Assembly (NCBI RefSeq): GCF_014203605.1
Contig: NZ_JACHJJ010000019.1
Span: 1-64,000, forward strand
DNA: 64,000 nucleotides
Source: Thiemannella venezuelensis
GTDB lineage: Bacteria > Actinomycetota > Actinomycetes > Streptosporangiales > Streptosporangiaceae
Reading direction: 5' to 3'
Positions 16,625 through 24,317 of the stretch are shown here, piece after piece. The notes beneath the pieces are model-generated. The model did not search any database. It saw only the letters and a program-made list of their open reading frames with translations, and was not told the origin of the DNA. Numbering within the stretch: the stretch's first letter is position 1; every line of letters begins with the position of its first letter. Both the position numbers and the translations under genes were made by a program.

Positions 16625-16996
16625 ATGGCGGCTTCGGCCCCTGCCGGGCAGCAGGTGCACTGCTCTTTCTGTGCGAAGACGGACGCGGAGGTGAACAAGC
16701 TGATCGCCGGCCCCGGTGTGCACATCTGCGACGGATGCGTGCAGCTCTGCAACGACATCCTCGGCCAGGAGGCCGCGTCCCCGGCGGCCCCCGCGATCCC
16801 CTGGCCGGACACCATGACCGACGAGCAGATGCTCGACCACCTGCCTCGCGTCGCGGCGGTGAGCGCCCAGGTCGACGCCGACCTGCAGACCTGGGTCGGC
16901 CGACTGCGCGCCCGCGGCGTCACCTGGGCCCGGATCGGCGCGGCCCTCGGCATGACCCGGCAGTCCGCCTGGGAGAGGTTCTCCGGGGAGGAGTAG
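16625..16996 (+). CDS. Solitary ClpX-type zinc-finger protein with C-terminal HTH
   Basis: A 123-residue protein. Residues 13-42 reproduce the ClpX zinc-binding domain: CSFC at 13-16 and CDGC at 35-38, embedded in [20 protein letters not shown]. No ClpX ATPase domain follows. Instead the C-terminus (about 85-120) reads [20 protein letters not shown], a helix-turn-helix of the type found in small actinobacterial DNA-binding proteins. The ribosome site GAGGAGGA is close to the ATG at 16625. A DNA-binding regulator that borrows the ClpX substrate/adaptor or dimerisation domain is inferred; the paired dyads just upstream are the likely autoregulatory site. Confidence 0.8.
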   Translation: MAASAPAGQQVHCSFCAKTDAEVNKLIAGPGVHICDGCVQLCNDILGQEAASPAAPAIPWPDTMTDEQMLDHLPRVAAVSAQVDADLQTWVGRLRARGVTWARIGAALGMTRQSAWERFSGEE

Positions 16997-17137
16997 GCCG
17001 CGAGCCCCGGAGCCCGGCTGGGGCGGCCCGCCTCAGGCGGGAAAAGCGAGCACGACGGCGGTGACGGGCAAACGAGACCTCATGCAATCCGTACTCCGTG
17101 GAATCACGGCGGGTTCCGTACGCACACCATCGTGATT

Positions 17138-18409
17138 TCACCGGGGCAGCCGCCAGAGCGCGCTGACCGGCAGCGCCTTCAGCCTGGGACCGAAGCTCAA
17201 GGCTTGGTCACCCGTGTAGAGGACGACCCCGGCGGCGAACGCGTCACCCGCCTGGCGTTCGAGCAGGCGGAGGCCGCGGAAGTCCTCGCTCCTGACAGTG
17301 GCGCTCGCCTTGACCTCGACGCCGGCGATGCGCCCGTCTGCCTTCTCCAGCACCGCGTCGACCTCCACCTGGTCCTTGGTCCGGTAGTGGAAGAGCCGGA
17401 TGTCGTCTTCGGCCCAGGTGAGCTGCCGCGACAGCTCCATCAGGACGAAGCCCTCCAGAAGCGGCCCGAAGAGGTCCCCACCCGTCGCCAGCCTGTTCTC
17501 GTCCAAGCCGAGAAGGTACGACGCGATCCCCGAGTCGACACACGCGACCTTCGGAGTCGCGACCACCCTGGTGGCCAGGTTGCTCGACCACGCGGGAACC
17601 CGCTTGATCAGGAAAACCTCCTCACAGAGATCCAGGTACCGCTGCACCGTTCTGGCCGAGACGCTCAGGTCCGAGGCCAGGTTCGCCGCGATCAGCAGCT
17701 GCCCTGTCCGGGCCGCCACCAACTGGAGCAGACGACGCAGGTCGGCGGGCTTCGAAATGTCAGAGAGATCCCGGATGTCCCGATCGATCAGCGTGCTCAC
17801 ATACGACGCGAGAAAACGCCGTCTGCGCCGGGGATCGGATCGTGCGACGGCTTCGGGAAACCCGCCCCGCGCAATGCGCAGGGACAGTGACCGCCTGCTG
17901 TCTCCGGGCAGCACCGGGAGCGGAGCGTCCGCCAGATGGAAAACGGCCTCGGCGAAGCCATCGACTCCATCCTCGATCTCCCCCTGGGAGAACGGCCAGA
18001 GCTCGATCGTCTCCATCCGCCCGGGCAGTGCGTCGGGGAGAGACTTCAGTCCGAGCACTCTCGCCGACCCGGTGAGCAGGTACCTGCCGGGGCGGGGATC
18101 GATGTCCACCTGATACTTGATCGGGAGAAGAAGCTCGGGAGCGTACTGGATCTCATCGATGACCAACAGTCCTGGATGCTCCACGAACGTGTTCGGGTCT
18201 TCCCGCGCGGCCTCAAGAATCTGCGGGCGATCCAGGCTTTTGGTGAGCGGGTTCTCCTGAGTGCCTGCAACGAGGGCCGTCAGGGTGCTCTTCCCAGATT
18301 GACGTGCACCATTGATCAGCACGACACGTGTATCGGAGAGAGCCTCGAGAACTCGCCCATGGGCTCTACGCTGAACCACCCTTCCGAGTGGTGTGACCGG
18401 CTCAGACAT
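17138..18409 (-). CDS. AAA-family ATPase with DUF4143 domain
   Basis: A 423-residue ATPase of the AAA_14/DUF4143 family. Walker A is GARQSGKSTL (residues 34-43), Walker B LLVIDEIQYAPE, and sensor-1 YLLTGSARV. The C-terminal DUF4143 half carries the winged-helix-like LSVSARTVQRYLDLCEEVFL and ends in a PD-(D/E)XK-like region with VEVDAVLEKADGRIAGVEVK. Their biological role is largely unknown; many occur in genomic islands. I start at the ATG at 18409, which has GGGAGG directly adjacent to it, an unusually short spacing. The gene stands alone, and unusual 46-bp direct repeats lie just upstream. Confidence 0.85.
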   Translation of the reverse strand: MSEPVTPLGRVVQRRAHGRVLEALSDTRVVLINGARQSGKSTLTALVAGTQENPLTKSLDRPQILEAAREDPNTFVEHPGLLVIDEIQYAPELLLPIKYQVDIDPRPGRYLLTGSARVLGLKSLPDALPGRMETIELWPFSQGEIEDGVDGFAEAVFHLADAPLPVLPGDSRRSLSLRIARGGFPEAVARSDPRRRRRFLASYVSTLIDRDIRDLSDISKPADLRRLLQLVAARTGQLLIAANLASDLSVSARTVQRYLDLCEEVFLIKRVPAWSSNLATRVVATPKVACVDSGIASYLLGLDENRLATGGDLFGPLLEGFVLMELSRQLTWAEDDIRLFHYRTKDQVEVDAVLEKADGRIAGVEVKASATVRSEDFRGLRLLERQAGDAFAAGVVLYTGDQALSFGPRLKALPVSALWRLPR

Positions 18410-18427
18410 CCTCCCATCATGCCACTT

Positions 18428-18512
18428 CGTGTCCGATTGGACGCACCTTCCATGTCCGATCAGCCGCATGATCCGTGTCCGATTGGACGCACCTTCCATG
18501 TCCGATCAGCCG
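18428..18512. repeat. Two 39-bp direct repeats, period 46 bp
   Basis: The same 39 bases (starting CGTGTCCGATTGGACGCACC and ending CATGTCCGATCAGCCG) occur at 18428-18466 and 18474-18512. Each copy contains TGTCCGAT twice and the small dyad GTCC-GATT-GGAC. They lie 19-103 bases upstream of the AAA/DUF4143 start, in its promoter region, and outside any convincing gene. Confidence 0.85.
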
Positions 18513-18637
18513 AACCGTCGGATTCCTGGTCTCTGCCCGATGCGCGAGACCACGATGATCAGTGCCGCAGCCGCTGGGCGACGACCTGGGAGAGATTCTC
18601 CGCGCGGAGCAAGCCGCCGGCCAGAGCTCACGGTCTC

Positions 18638-18684
18638 GATCCGGGGAGTCAGGCCCTTCTGGGCCGGGCGTGGCTCCCCGGATC
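18638..18684. terminator. Nested hairpin downstream of the FAD reductase gene
   Basis: GATCCGGGGAG (18638-18648) pairs perfectly with CTCCCCGGATC (18674-18684), enclosing an inner hairpin GGCCC-TTCT-GGGCC (18652-18665). It lies just beyond the stop of the minus-strand reductase gene at 18702, so a factor-independent or structure-assisted terminator is likely although no long T-run is present. Confidence 0.6.
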
Positions 18685-18701
18685 ACGGAGCCGGGTTCCG
18701 T

Positions 18702-19937
18702 TCAGCTCTTCGCGAGGTCGCCCAGGGGGATCGAGGAGTCGGCGAGGCGGTCGCGGCCGACGGGGGCGGCCGTGCGGATCAGGTCCTGGACCGGGGCGAT
18801 GCCCTCGTCCCACCGGTTGACGTGCATGCCCGCCACGACCCGGTCCCCGGCCAGCCAGAAGGCGTGGAAGTCGCGGGCCTGCAGGTCGCCGCGGACGACC
18901 ACCTCGTCGTACCCGCCCGGCGCGAACCAGCCGGTGAACTCCATTCCGACCTCGTACTGGTCGGTGTAGAAGTACGGCGGGCGGTCGTAGACGACCTGGA
19001 GGCCGAGCATGGACCTGGCCGCGGCCGGTCCGCCGTTGAGGGCGTTGGCCCAGTGCTCGACGCGGATGCGGGCGCCGTACAGCGGGTTGAGGGCGCGGGC
19101 CACGTCTCCGGCGGCGTAGACGTGCGGGTCGTCGGTGCGCAGGGCCGCGTCGACGAGGACGCCGTTCTCCACGGCCAGGCCCGCCTGCTCGGCGAGCCCG
19201 GTGTTCGGCCGCGCGCCGACGCCCACGACCACCGCGTCGGCGGGGATCTCGGTGCCGTCGTCCAGTGCGACCGCCCGGACCCGCCCGTCGCCGGAGAAGC
19301 CGGTCACGCCCCGGCCCAGCCGCAGGTCGACGCCGTGCTCCCGGTGGACGCCGGCGAAGAAGGCGCCCATCTCCGGACCGAGGGAGGCCTCCAGCGGCAC
19401 CGGCCGCGGCTCGACGACGGTCACCTCGCAGCCGTACTCCCGCGCGGCGGCGGCCGTCTCCAGCCCGATCCATCCGGCTCCCACGACGACCACCCTGCCG
19501 CCGGCCCGGATCGCCTCCCGCAGCCGTTCGGAGTCGCCGACGGTGCGCAGACAGTGCACGCCGTCGAGGTCGGCGCCGGGCACGTCGAGGCGGCGCGGGG
19601 ACGCGCCGGTGGCGAGCAGCAGCCGGTCGTAGCCGAGCCGCCGCCCGCCGTCCAGCTCGACCCGGCGGGCGCCCCGGTCCAGGGCCGTCACCCGGGTGCC
19701 GAGGACCGGCTCCACCTCGTGCTCGCCGTACCAGCCCTCGTCATGGACGTAGATCTTGTCCCGCTCCTCCTTGCCGAGCAGGTAGCCCTTGGAGAGCGGC
19801 GGCCGCTCGTAGGGCCGCTCGGCCTCGGCGCCGACCAGCGTGATCCCGCCGGTGAAGCCCTCCTCCCGCAGGGTCTGCGCGGCCTTCGCCCCGGCGAGGC
19901 CCGCTCCGACGATGACGAAGGTCTGCTCGGTGGCCAT
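18702..19937 (-). CDS. FAD-dependent ferredoxin/rubredoxin-type reductase
   Basis: A 411-residue NAD(P)/FAD pyridine-nucleotide-disulfide family oxidoreductase. The FAD-binding Rossmann motif is VIVGAGLAGAKAA (9-21), the NAD-binding motif RVVVVGAGWIGLETAA, and the second FAD motif TDDPHVYAAGDVA. The C-terminal reductase domain (FTGWFAPGGYDEVVVRGDLQ) is that of ferredoxin reductases serving P450s or dioxygenases. I start at the ATG at 19937, with GGAGGGG eight bases upstream. It is 40 bases downstream of a DoxX gene in the same orientation and is probably co-transcribed with it. Confidence 0.9.
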   Translation of the reverse strand: MATEQTFVIVGAGLAGAKAAQTLREEGFTGGITLVGAEAERPYERPPLSKGYLLGKEERDKIYVHDEGWYGEHEVEPVLGTRVTALDRGARRVELDGGRRLGYDRLLLATGASPRRLDVPGADLDGVHCLRTVGDSERLREAIRAGGRVVVVGAGWIGLETAAAAREYGCEVTVVEPRPVPLEASLGPEMGAFFAGVHREHGVDLRLGRGVTGFSGDGRVRAVALDDGTEIPADAVVVGVGARPNTGLAEQAGLAVENGVLVDAALRTDDPHVYAAGDVARALNPLYGARIRVEHWANALNGGPAAARSMLGLQVVYDRPPYFYTDQYEVGMEFTGWFAPGGYDEVVVRGDLQARDFHAFWLAGDRVVAGMHVNRWDEGIAPVQDLIRTAAPVGRDRLADSSIPLGDLAKS

Positions 19938-19977
19938 GGGAGTCCCCTCCATGCTCGGGTGGTGGTACGGCTCAGTA

Positions 19978-20412
19978 TCAGGCGTCCGGGCGCCGGGCGG
20001 GGGCGTATCGGGCCGACAGCAGGGCCAGTGCGACCGCGGCGGCGAGGAGGCCGAGGTCCCGCAGGGCGACGTCGTAGAGACCGGGGCCGGTCACCAGGTT
20101 GACGATGATCCCGGTGAGCCAGCCCGCGACCAGCCAGCCGCCGAAGCGCGGCATCACCGCGACCGCGATCCCGGCGACGATCTCGATGACGCCGACGCCG
20201 TACATCGCCTGCTGGGCGGTGCCGGGGACGACGCCGTCGATCCAGGAGGCGAGGTAGACCGGCCAGTCGGCGAGCAGGCCGGTGAACTTGTCGAGGCCGA
20301 ACGCGATCGGCGCCGCGGTGAAGACCGTGCGCAGCAGCAGGAAAGCCTGGCGGGCGGGGTCGGACGAATCTGTCCGGCCGGACGAACGGACGGCCGAGAT
20401 GCCGGAGGCCAT
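19978..20412 (-). CDS. DoxX-like membrane protein
   Basis: A 144-residue protein with four hydrophobic segments. The first, RQAFLLLRTVFTAAPIAFGL followed by DKF, and VVPGTAQQAMYGVGVIEIVA are characteristic of the DoxX/DoxD superfamily, which includes membrane subunits of redox enzymes. In mycobacteria a DoxX protein forms a membrane oxidoreductase complex linked to thiol stress. The ATG at 20412 has AGAAGGAGA eight bases upstream. It leads an operon with the downstream FAD reductase and is divergent from a Cys-containing HTH regulator. Confidence 0.8.
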   Translation of the reverse strand: MASGISAVRSSGRTDSSDPARQAFLLLRTVFTAAPIAFGLDKFTGLLADWPVYLASWIDGVVPGTAQQAMYGVGVIEIVAGIAVAVMPRFGGWLVAGWLTGIIVNLVTGPGLYDVALRDLGLLAAAVALALLSARYAPARRPDA

Positions 20413-20507
20413 GGCACTTCTCCTTCTAAAAACAGGTTTCGCTTCAGTTAGAACGCTAGACCTCCCCTCTGATTTCGTCAACGGGAATTGGTTATAGACT
20501 GATCTGT
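20413..20507. promoter_or_regulatory. Divergent promoter region of doxX and the HTH regulator
   Basis: A short, comparatively A/T-rich stretch. TTATAG (20492-20497) is a plausible -10 box for the plus-strand regulator; a start about 7-10 bases later would make its message essentially leaderless (ATG at 20508, no ribosome site). The minus-strand doxX has a conventional ribosome site. Both promoters could be covered by one bound regulator. Confidence 0.5.
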
Positions 20508-21302
20508 ATGGAAGAGCCCGGAGAGCGGCCGGAGGACCGGCACGGCAGGCACCGGACCGCGCAGATCGCCGCCGTCGCCGCGCTCGACGAGCCGACCCGC
20601 CGTCAGGTCTACGACCACGTCGCCGGACTGCCGGAGCCGGCCAGCCGCGACGAGGTCGCCGCATCCCTGGGCCTGCCCCGCACGACCGCCGCCTTCCATC
20701 TCGAACGCCTCGCCGGACAGGGCCTGCTCTCCGTGGTCTTCGAGCGGCGCACCGGCCGCAACGGCCCCGGCGCCGGACGCCCGGCCAAGCTGTACCGCCG
20801 CTCGCCCTGCGACGTCGCCGTCTCCCTGCCGGAGCGCCACTACGACCTGGCCGGACTGCTCCTGGCCGACGCCCTCACCGAGGCCGAGCACTCGGGGGGC
20901 TCACCGCGGGCCGCGCTGGAACGGCGCGCCCACCGGCTCGGCCGGGAGATCGCACAGGCCGCCCGCCCGGCCGCGGGCGGCGGGCGCGCCACCGGTCCAG
21001 GGGCCGAGGAGCCCCGGGGCACGGAGCGCGGGGACGCCGCAGGCGCCGGTGGCCGGGACAGCAGGGCCGCCGTACTGGAAACGCTGGAGGCCCACGGCTA
21101 CGAGCCCTGCCCGGAAGGCGGCGACGTCGTCCTGCGCAACTGCCCCTTCCACCTGCTCGCGCAGGCGCACACCGAGCTCGTCTGCGGGATGAACCTCCGC
21201 CTGCTCGACGGGGTCCTGGAGGGCCTGGCCCCCACCGGGATGACCGCGCGCCTGGCCCCCGCCCCGGGCCTGTGCTGCGTACGGCTCCGGCCCGCCCCCT
21301 GA
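20508..21302 (+). CDS. ArsR/SufR-like HTH regulator with conserved cysteines
   Basis: A 264-residue regulator. The N-terminal winged helix (about 20-85) contains RDEVAASLGLPRTTAAFHLE and RLAGQGLL. The C-terminal region has Cys-P at EPCPEGGDVVLRNCPFHLLA, then AQAHTELVCGMN, so two cysteines are 13 residues apart, followed by a CC pair near the end (GLCCVRL). This layout recalls SufR-type iron-sulfur-binding repressors. An Ala/Gly-rich linker (about 150-185) separates the domains. A redox or Fe-S sensing role controlling the divergent DoxX-reductase operon is inferred from cysteines and position. Confidence 0.75.
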   Translation: MEEPGERPEDRHGRHRTAQIAAVAALDEPTRRQVYDHVAGLPEPASRDEVAASLGLPRTTAAFHLERLAGQGLLSVVFERRTGRNGPGAGRPAKLYRRSPCDVAVSLPERHYDLAGLLLADALTEAEHSGGSPRAALERRAHRLGREIAQAARPAAGGGRATGPGAEEPRGTERGDAAGAGGRDSRAAVLETLEAHGYEPCPEGGDVVLRNCPFHLLAQAHTELVCGMNLRLLDGVLEGLAPTGMTARLAPAPGLCCVRLRPAP

Positions 21303-21423
21303 CCGGGCCGCGCGGCTCGCCACCCCTCCACCGCGGCGGGGGCGGAACCCGGAAGGAGCGTATTTCATCACTTGTTGATTTAATGTCCGCCCGGACCTAT
21401 CGTGGGGTTCAGGGAGGCACACC

Positions 21424-24132
21424 ATGGACGCTCCACTGATCCTGAAGTTCGGCGAGATCACGGCGGACGCCCTGCCGCTCGTCGGAGGCAAGGCCGCCAA
21501 CCTCGGCGTGCTCACGGCCGCCGGATTCCCCGTCCCCCCCGGGGTCTGCCTCACCACCGAGGCCTACCGCCGGGTCACCGAGCGCTCCGGGTCGCTGGAG
21601 GCGGTGTTCGACTCCCTGGACGTCACCCCCGCCGACGACACCGGAGCCCTCCGGGAGCTGGCCGCGACCGCCCGCAGGACCGTGCTCGCCGCACCGGTCC
21701 CGGACGACGTCGCCGAGGCCGTGCGGAACAGCGCGCACGGCCCGGTCGCGGTCCGCTCCTCGGCCACCGCGGAGGACCTGCCGCACGCCAGCTTCGCCGG
21801 GCAGCAGGACACCTACCTCCACGTCGTCGGCCCCGACGCCGTGCTGGACGCGGTCCGGCGCTGCTGGGCCTCGCTCTGGACCGACCGGGCGGTGGCCTAC
21901 CGGGCCGCCAACGGCATCGGCCACCGCTCCGTGCGGCTGGCCGTGGTGATCCAGGAGATGGTCGAGGCCGAGGTCGCCGGGGTGATGTTCACCGCGAACC
22001 CGGTCACCGGGCGGCGGCGCGAGGCGGTGATCGACGCCGCCCCCGGGCTCGGCGAGGCCGTCGTCTCCGGCGCCGTCAACCCCGACCACTTCACGGTGGA
22101 CATCGCGACCGGGCGGATCACCGGCCGGCGGCCGGGCGACAAGCGGCTGGCCGTACGGCCCCTGCCGGGCGGCGGGGTGGAGCACGTGGAGACCGGGGCG
22201 GACGGCGGGGCGGAGCACGCCTGCCTCACCGACGACCAGGTCAGGGCCCTGGCCGAGCTGGGCGGGCGGGTCGAGGACCACTACGGGGCGCCGCAGGACA
22301 CCGAGTGGGCCGTCGACGGCGGAGGGACCCTCTGGCTCACGCAGTCGCGGCCGATCACCACCCTCTTCCCGATCCCCCGCCACTCCCCCGCCGGACCCGC
22401 CCCCGCCGGCACGCGGATCTACTTCTCCATCAGCGTCGCCCAGGGGGTCTTCCAGCCCTTCACCCCCATGGGCCAGCAGACCTTCCGGCTGCTCTCGGCG
22501 GCCGCGGGCGGGGTGCTCGGCTTCCCGGTGGCCGACCGGCTGGAGGGGGCGCCCGTCTTCTGCACGGCGGCCGGGCGGCTGTTCATCGACGTCACCGGGG
22601 TCATGCGGAGCCGGGCCGGGCGGGCGGTCGTCCCCCGGCTGCTGGACATGATGGAGGCCCGGTCGGCCGTGGTCCTGCGCGAGCTGATCCGCGACCCCGG
22701 GTTCGGCGTGACCCAGCCCTCCGTCCGCCCCGCCCTGCGCCGGGTCCTGCGGGTCGCGGCCCGCTACCGGGTGCCCGCGCGCCTCGCCCGGGCCCTGCTG
22801 AGCCCGGCCGCCGCGCACCGGAGCGCGGCACGGGTGGAGGCGGCGCTGCGCGCCCGGCTCGACTTCCCGCAGGACGTCACCGCGCTGGAGCGGCTCGACC
22901 GCGTCGAGCGCACGCTGGGCGACGAGGCGTTCCCGATCATCCCGGCGATCCTGCCGAGCGCGGTGGCCGGGCTCGCCATGTTCGGCCTGGCCCACCGCCT
23001 GCTGGGCGGCCGGGCCCGGCCCGGCGAGCTCTACACGGTCCTGCGCGGCCTGCCGCACAACGTGACCACCGAGATGGACCTGGCCCTGTGGCGCCTGGCC
23101 ACCCGGATCCGCGAGGACGGGCAGGCCGCGTCCCTGCTGCTGACCGCCCCCGCCGCCGAGCTCGCCGCCCGCTTCCACGCGGGCTCGCTGCCCGCCGTCG
23201 TGGACGGGGGACTGCGGGAGTTCCTGGGGCTGTACGGCGTGCGCGCGGTCGCCGAGATCGACCTGGGGGTGCCCCGCTGGGCGGAGGACCCGGCGCACGT
23301 CATCGGGGTGCTCGCCAACTACCTGCGGCTGGACGACCCGGCCCTGGCCCCGGACGCGGCGTTCGCCAGGGGGGCCGCCGAGGCGGCCCGCATGATCGAG
23401 ACGCTGGCGGCCCGCGCGGGCGGCCTGCGCGGCCGGACGGTCCGCTTCGCGCTCCGCCGGGTCCGCGCCCTGGCGGGCCTGCGCGAACTGCCCAAGTTCC
23501 TCATCGTGACGACGTTCGCCGCGATGCGGTCGGAGCTGCGGGCCGTCGGCGCGGAGCTGGCGGGCAGAGGCGTCCTCGACGCCCCCGACGACGTCTTCTT
23601 CCTCACGCTGAAGGAGGTCCGCGCCGCGCTCACCGCGGATCCCGGCCCGGACCGGCCCGCACCGCGCGCGCTCGTCGCCGGGCGGCGGGAGGAGGCCGCC
23701 CGCGAGCGGCGCCGCAGGCACATCCCGCGCGTCATCCTGTCGGACGGCACCGAACCCGAGGCGGTCACCGCCCCCGGCGCGGCGGCGGACGGCGCGCTGA
23801 CCGGCACCCCGGCCTCGGCGGGGACGGTGACCGGCCGCGCCCGGGTGGTGCTCGACCCGGCCGGGGCGCACCTCGAACCCGGCGAGATCCTGGTCTGCCC
23901 GTCCACCGACCCCGGCTGGACCCCGCTCTTCCTGACCGCGGGCGGCCTGGTGATGGAGATGGGCGGGGCCAACTCGCACGGCGCGGTGGTCGCCCGCGAG
24001 TACGGCATCCCGGCGGTCGTCGGCGTCGCCCGCGCGACCGAGCGCGTCGCCACCGGCCAGGCGATCACCGTGGACGGCGCCTCCGGCACGGTCTCCCCGG
24101 CCTCGCCCCTCCCCGAGCCGGTGGACGGGTAG
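21424..24132 (+). CDS. PEP synthase / rifampin phosphotransferase-like enzyme
   Basis: A 902-residue PEP-utilising enzyme. The N-terminal ATP-grasp domain starts LKFGEITADALPLVGGKAAN and includes VAVRSSATAEDLPHASFAGQ and VMFTANPVTG. The C-terminal swivelling domain carries the phospho-histidine at His852 in GGANSHGAVVAREYGIPAVV. The middle 370-780 region is of the size seen in rifampin phosphotransferases, which use ATP to phosphorylate rifamycins; PEP synthase proper is the alternative. Both share these domains and I cannot assign the acceptor. I see no palindromic rifamycin-associated element upstream. The ATG at 21424 follows CAGGGAGG. Confidence 0.8.
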   Translation: MDAPLILKFGEITADALPLVGGKAANLGVLTAAGFPVPPGVCLTTEAYRRVTERSGSLEAVFDSLDVTPADDTGALRELAATARRTVLAAPVPDDVAEAVRNSAHGPVAVRSSATAEDLPHASFAGQQDTYLHVVGPDAVLDAVRRCWASLWTDRAVAYRAANGIGHRSVRLAVVIQEMVEAEVAGVMFTANPVTGRRREAVIDAAPGLGEAVVSGAVNPDHFTVDIATGRITGRRPGDKRLAVRPLPGGGVEHVETGADGGAEHACLTDDQVRALAELGGRVEDHYGAPQDTEWAVDGGGTLWLTQSRPITTLFPIPRHSPAGPAPAGTRIYFSISVAQGVFQPFTPMGQQTFRLLSAAAGGVLGFPVADRLEGAPVFCTAAGRLFIDVTGVMRSRAGRAVVPRLLDMMEARSAVVLRELIRDPGFGVTQPSVRPALRRVLRVAARYRVPARLARALLSPAAAHRSAARVEAALRARLDFPQDVTALERLDRVERTLGDEAFPIIPAILPSAVAGLAMFGLAHRLLGGRARPGELYTVLRGLPHNVTTEMDLALWRLATRIREDGQAASLLLTAPAAELAARFHAGSLPAVVDGGLREFLGLYGVRAVAEIDLGVPRWAEDPAHVIGVLANYLRLDDPALAPDAAFARGAAEAARMIETLAARAGGLRGRTVRFALRRVRALAGLRELPKFLIVTTFAAMRSELRAVGAELAGRGVLDAPDDVFFLTLKEVRAALTADPGPDRPAPRALVAGRREEAARERRRRHIPRVILSDGTEPEAVTAPGAAADGALTGTPASAGTVTGRARVVLDPAGAHLEPGEILVCPSTDPGWTPLFLTAGGLVMEMGGANSHGAVVAREYGIPAVVGVARATERVATGQAITVDGASGTVSPASPLPEPVDG

Positions 24133-24137
24133 CCCGC

Positions 24138-24185
24138 GGCTCCCGGCGGGCGGCCGGGCGACCTCCGTACCGCCCGCCGGGAGCC
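24138..24185 (+). terminator. Terminator hairpin after the PEP-utilising enzyme
   Basis: GGCTCCCGGCGGGCGG (24138-24153) and its exact reverse complement (24170-24185) form a 16-bp stem with a 16-base loop, starting five bases after the stop codon at 24132. Confidence 0.75.
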
Positions 24186-24225
24186 GGAGGATACGGCCGG
24201 GAGGATATGGAGAGCCAAAGGATCA

Positions 24226-24242
24226 CTTAAGGCGCTGTTAAG
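24226..24242. promoter_or_regulatory. CTTAA-N7-TTAAG dyad upstream of the chitinase gene
   Basis: CTTAA (24226-24230) and TTAAG (24238-24242) form a small inverted repeat in an A/T-rich patch about 75 bases before the chitinase start. It could be an operator or lie within the promoter. No site matching the DasR-type chitin/GlcNAc operator (ACTGGTCTAGACCACT-like) is visible here. Confidence 0.35.
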
Positions 24243-24317
24243 TCCGGCTCTGCCAGCATTTCCGGCCGTACGGGTTTCCCATCCGCGGCCGGTCGTGCCG
24301 CACAGAGGAGTGATCGA

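Noticed and set aside
21303-21423. Looked for a palindromic rifamycin-associated element before the PEP-synthase-like gene.
   Set aside because: No matching palindrome is visible between the previous stop and the start codon.
24186-24317. Looked for DasR-type or chitin-responsive direct-repeat sites before the chitinase gene.
   Set aside because: Neither the ACTGGTCTAGACCACT-like palindrome nor the TGGTCTAGACCT-type repeats were found; only a weak CTTAA/TTAAG dyad is present.
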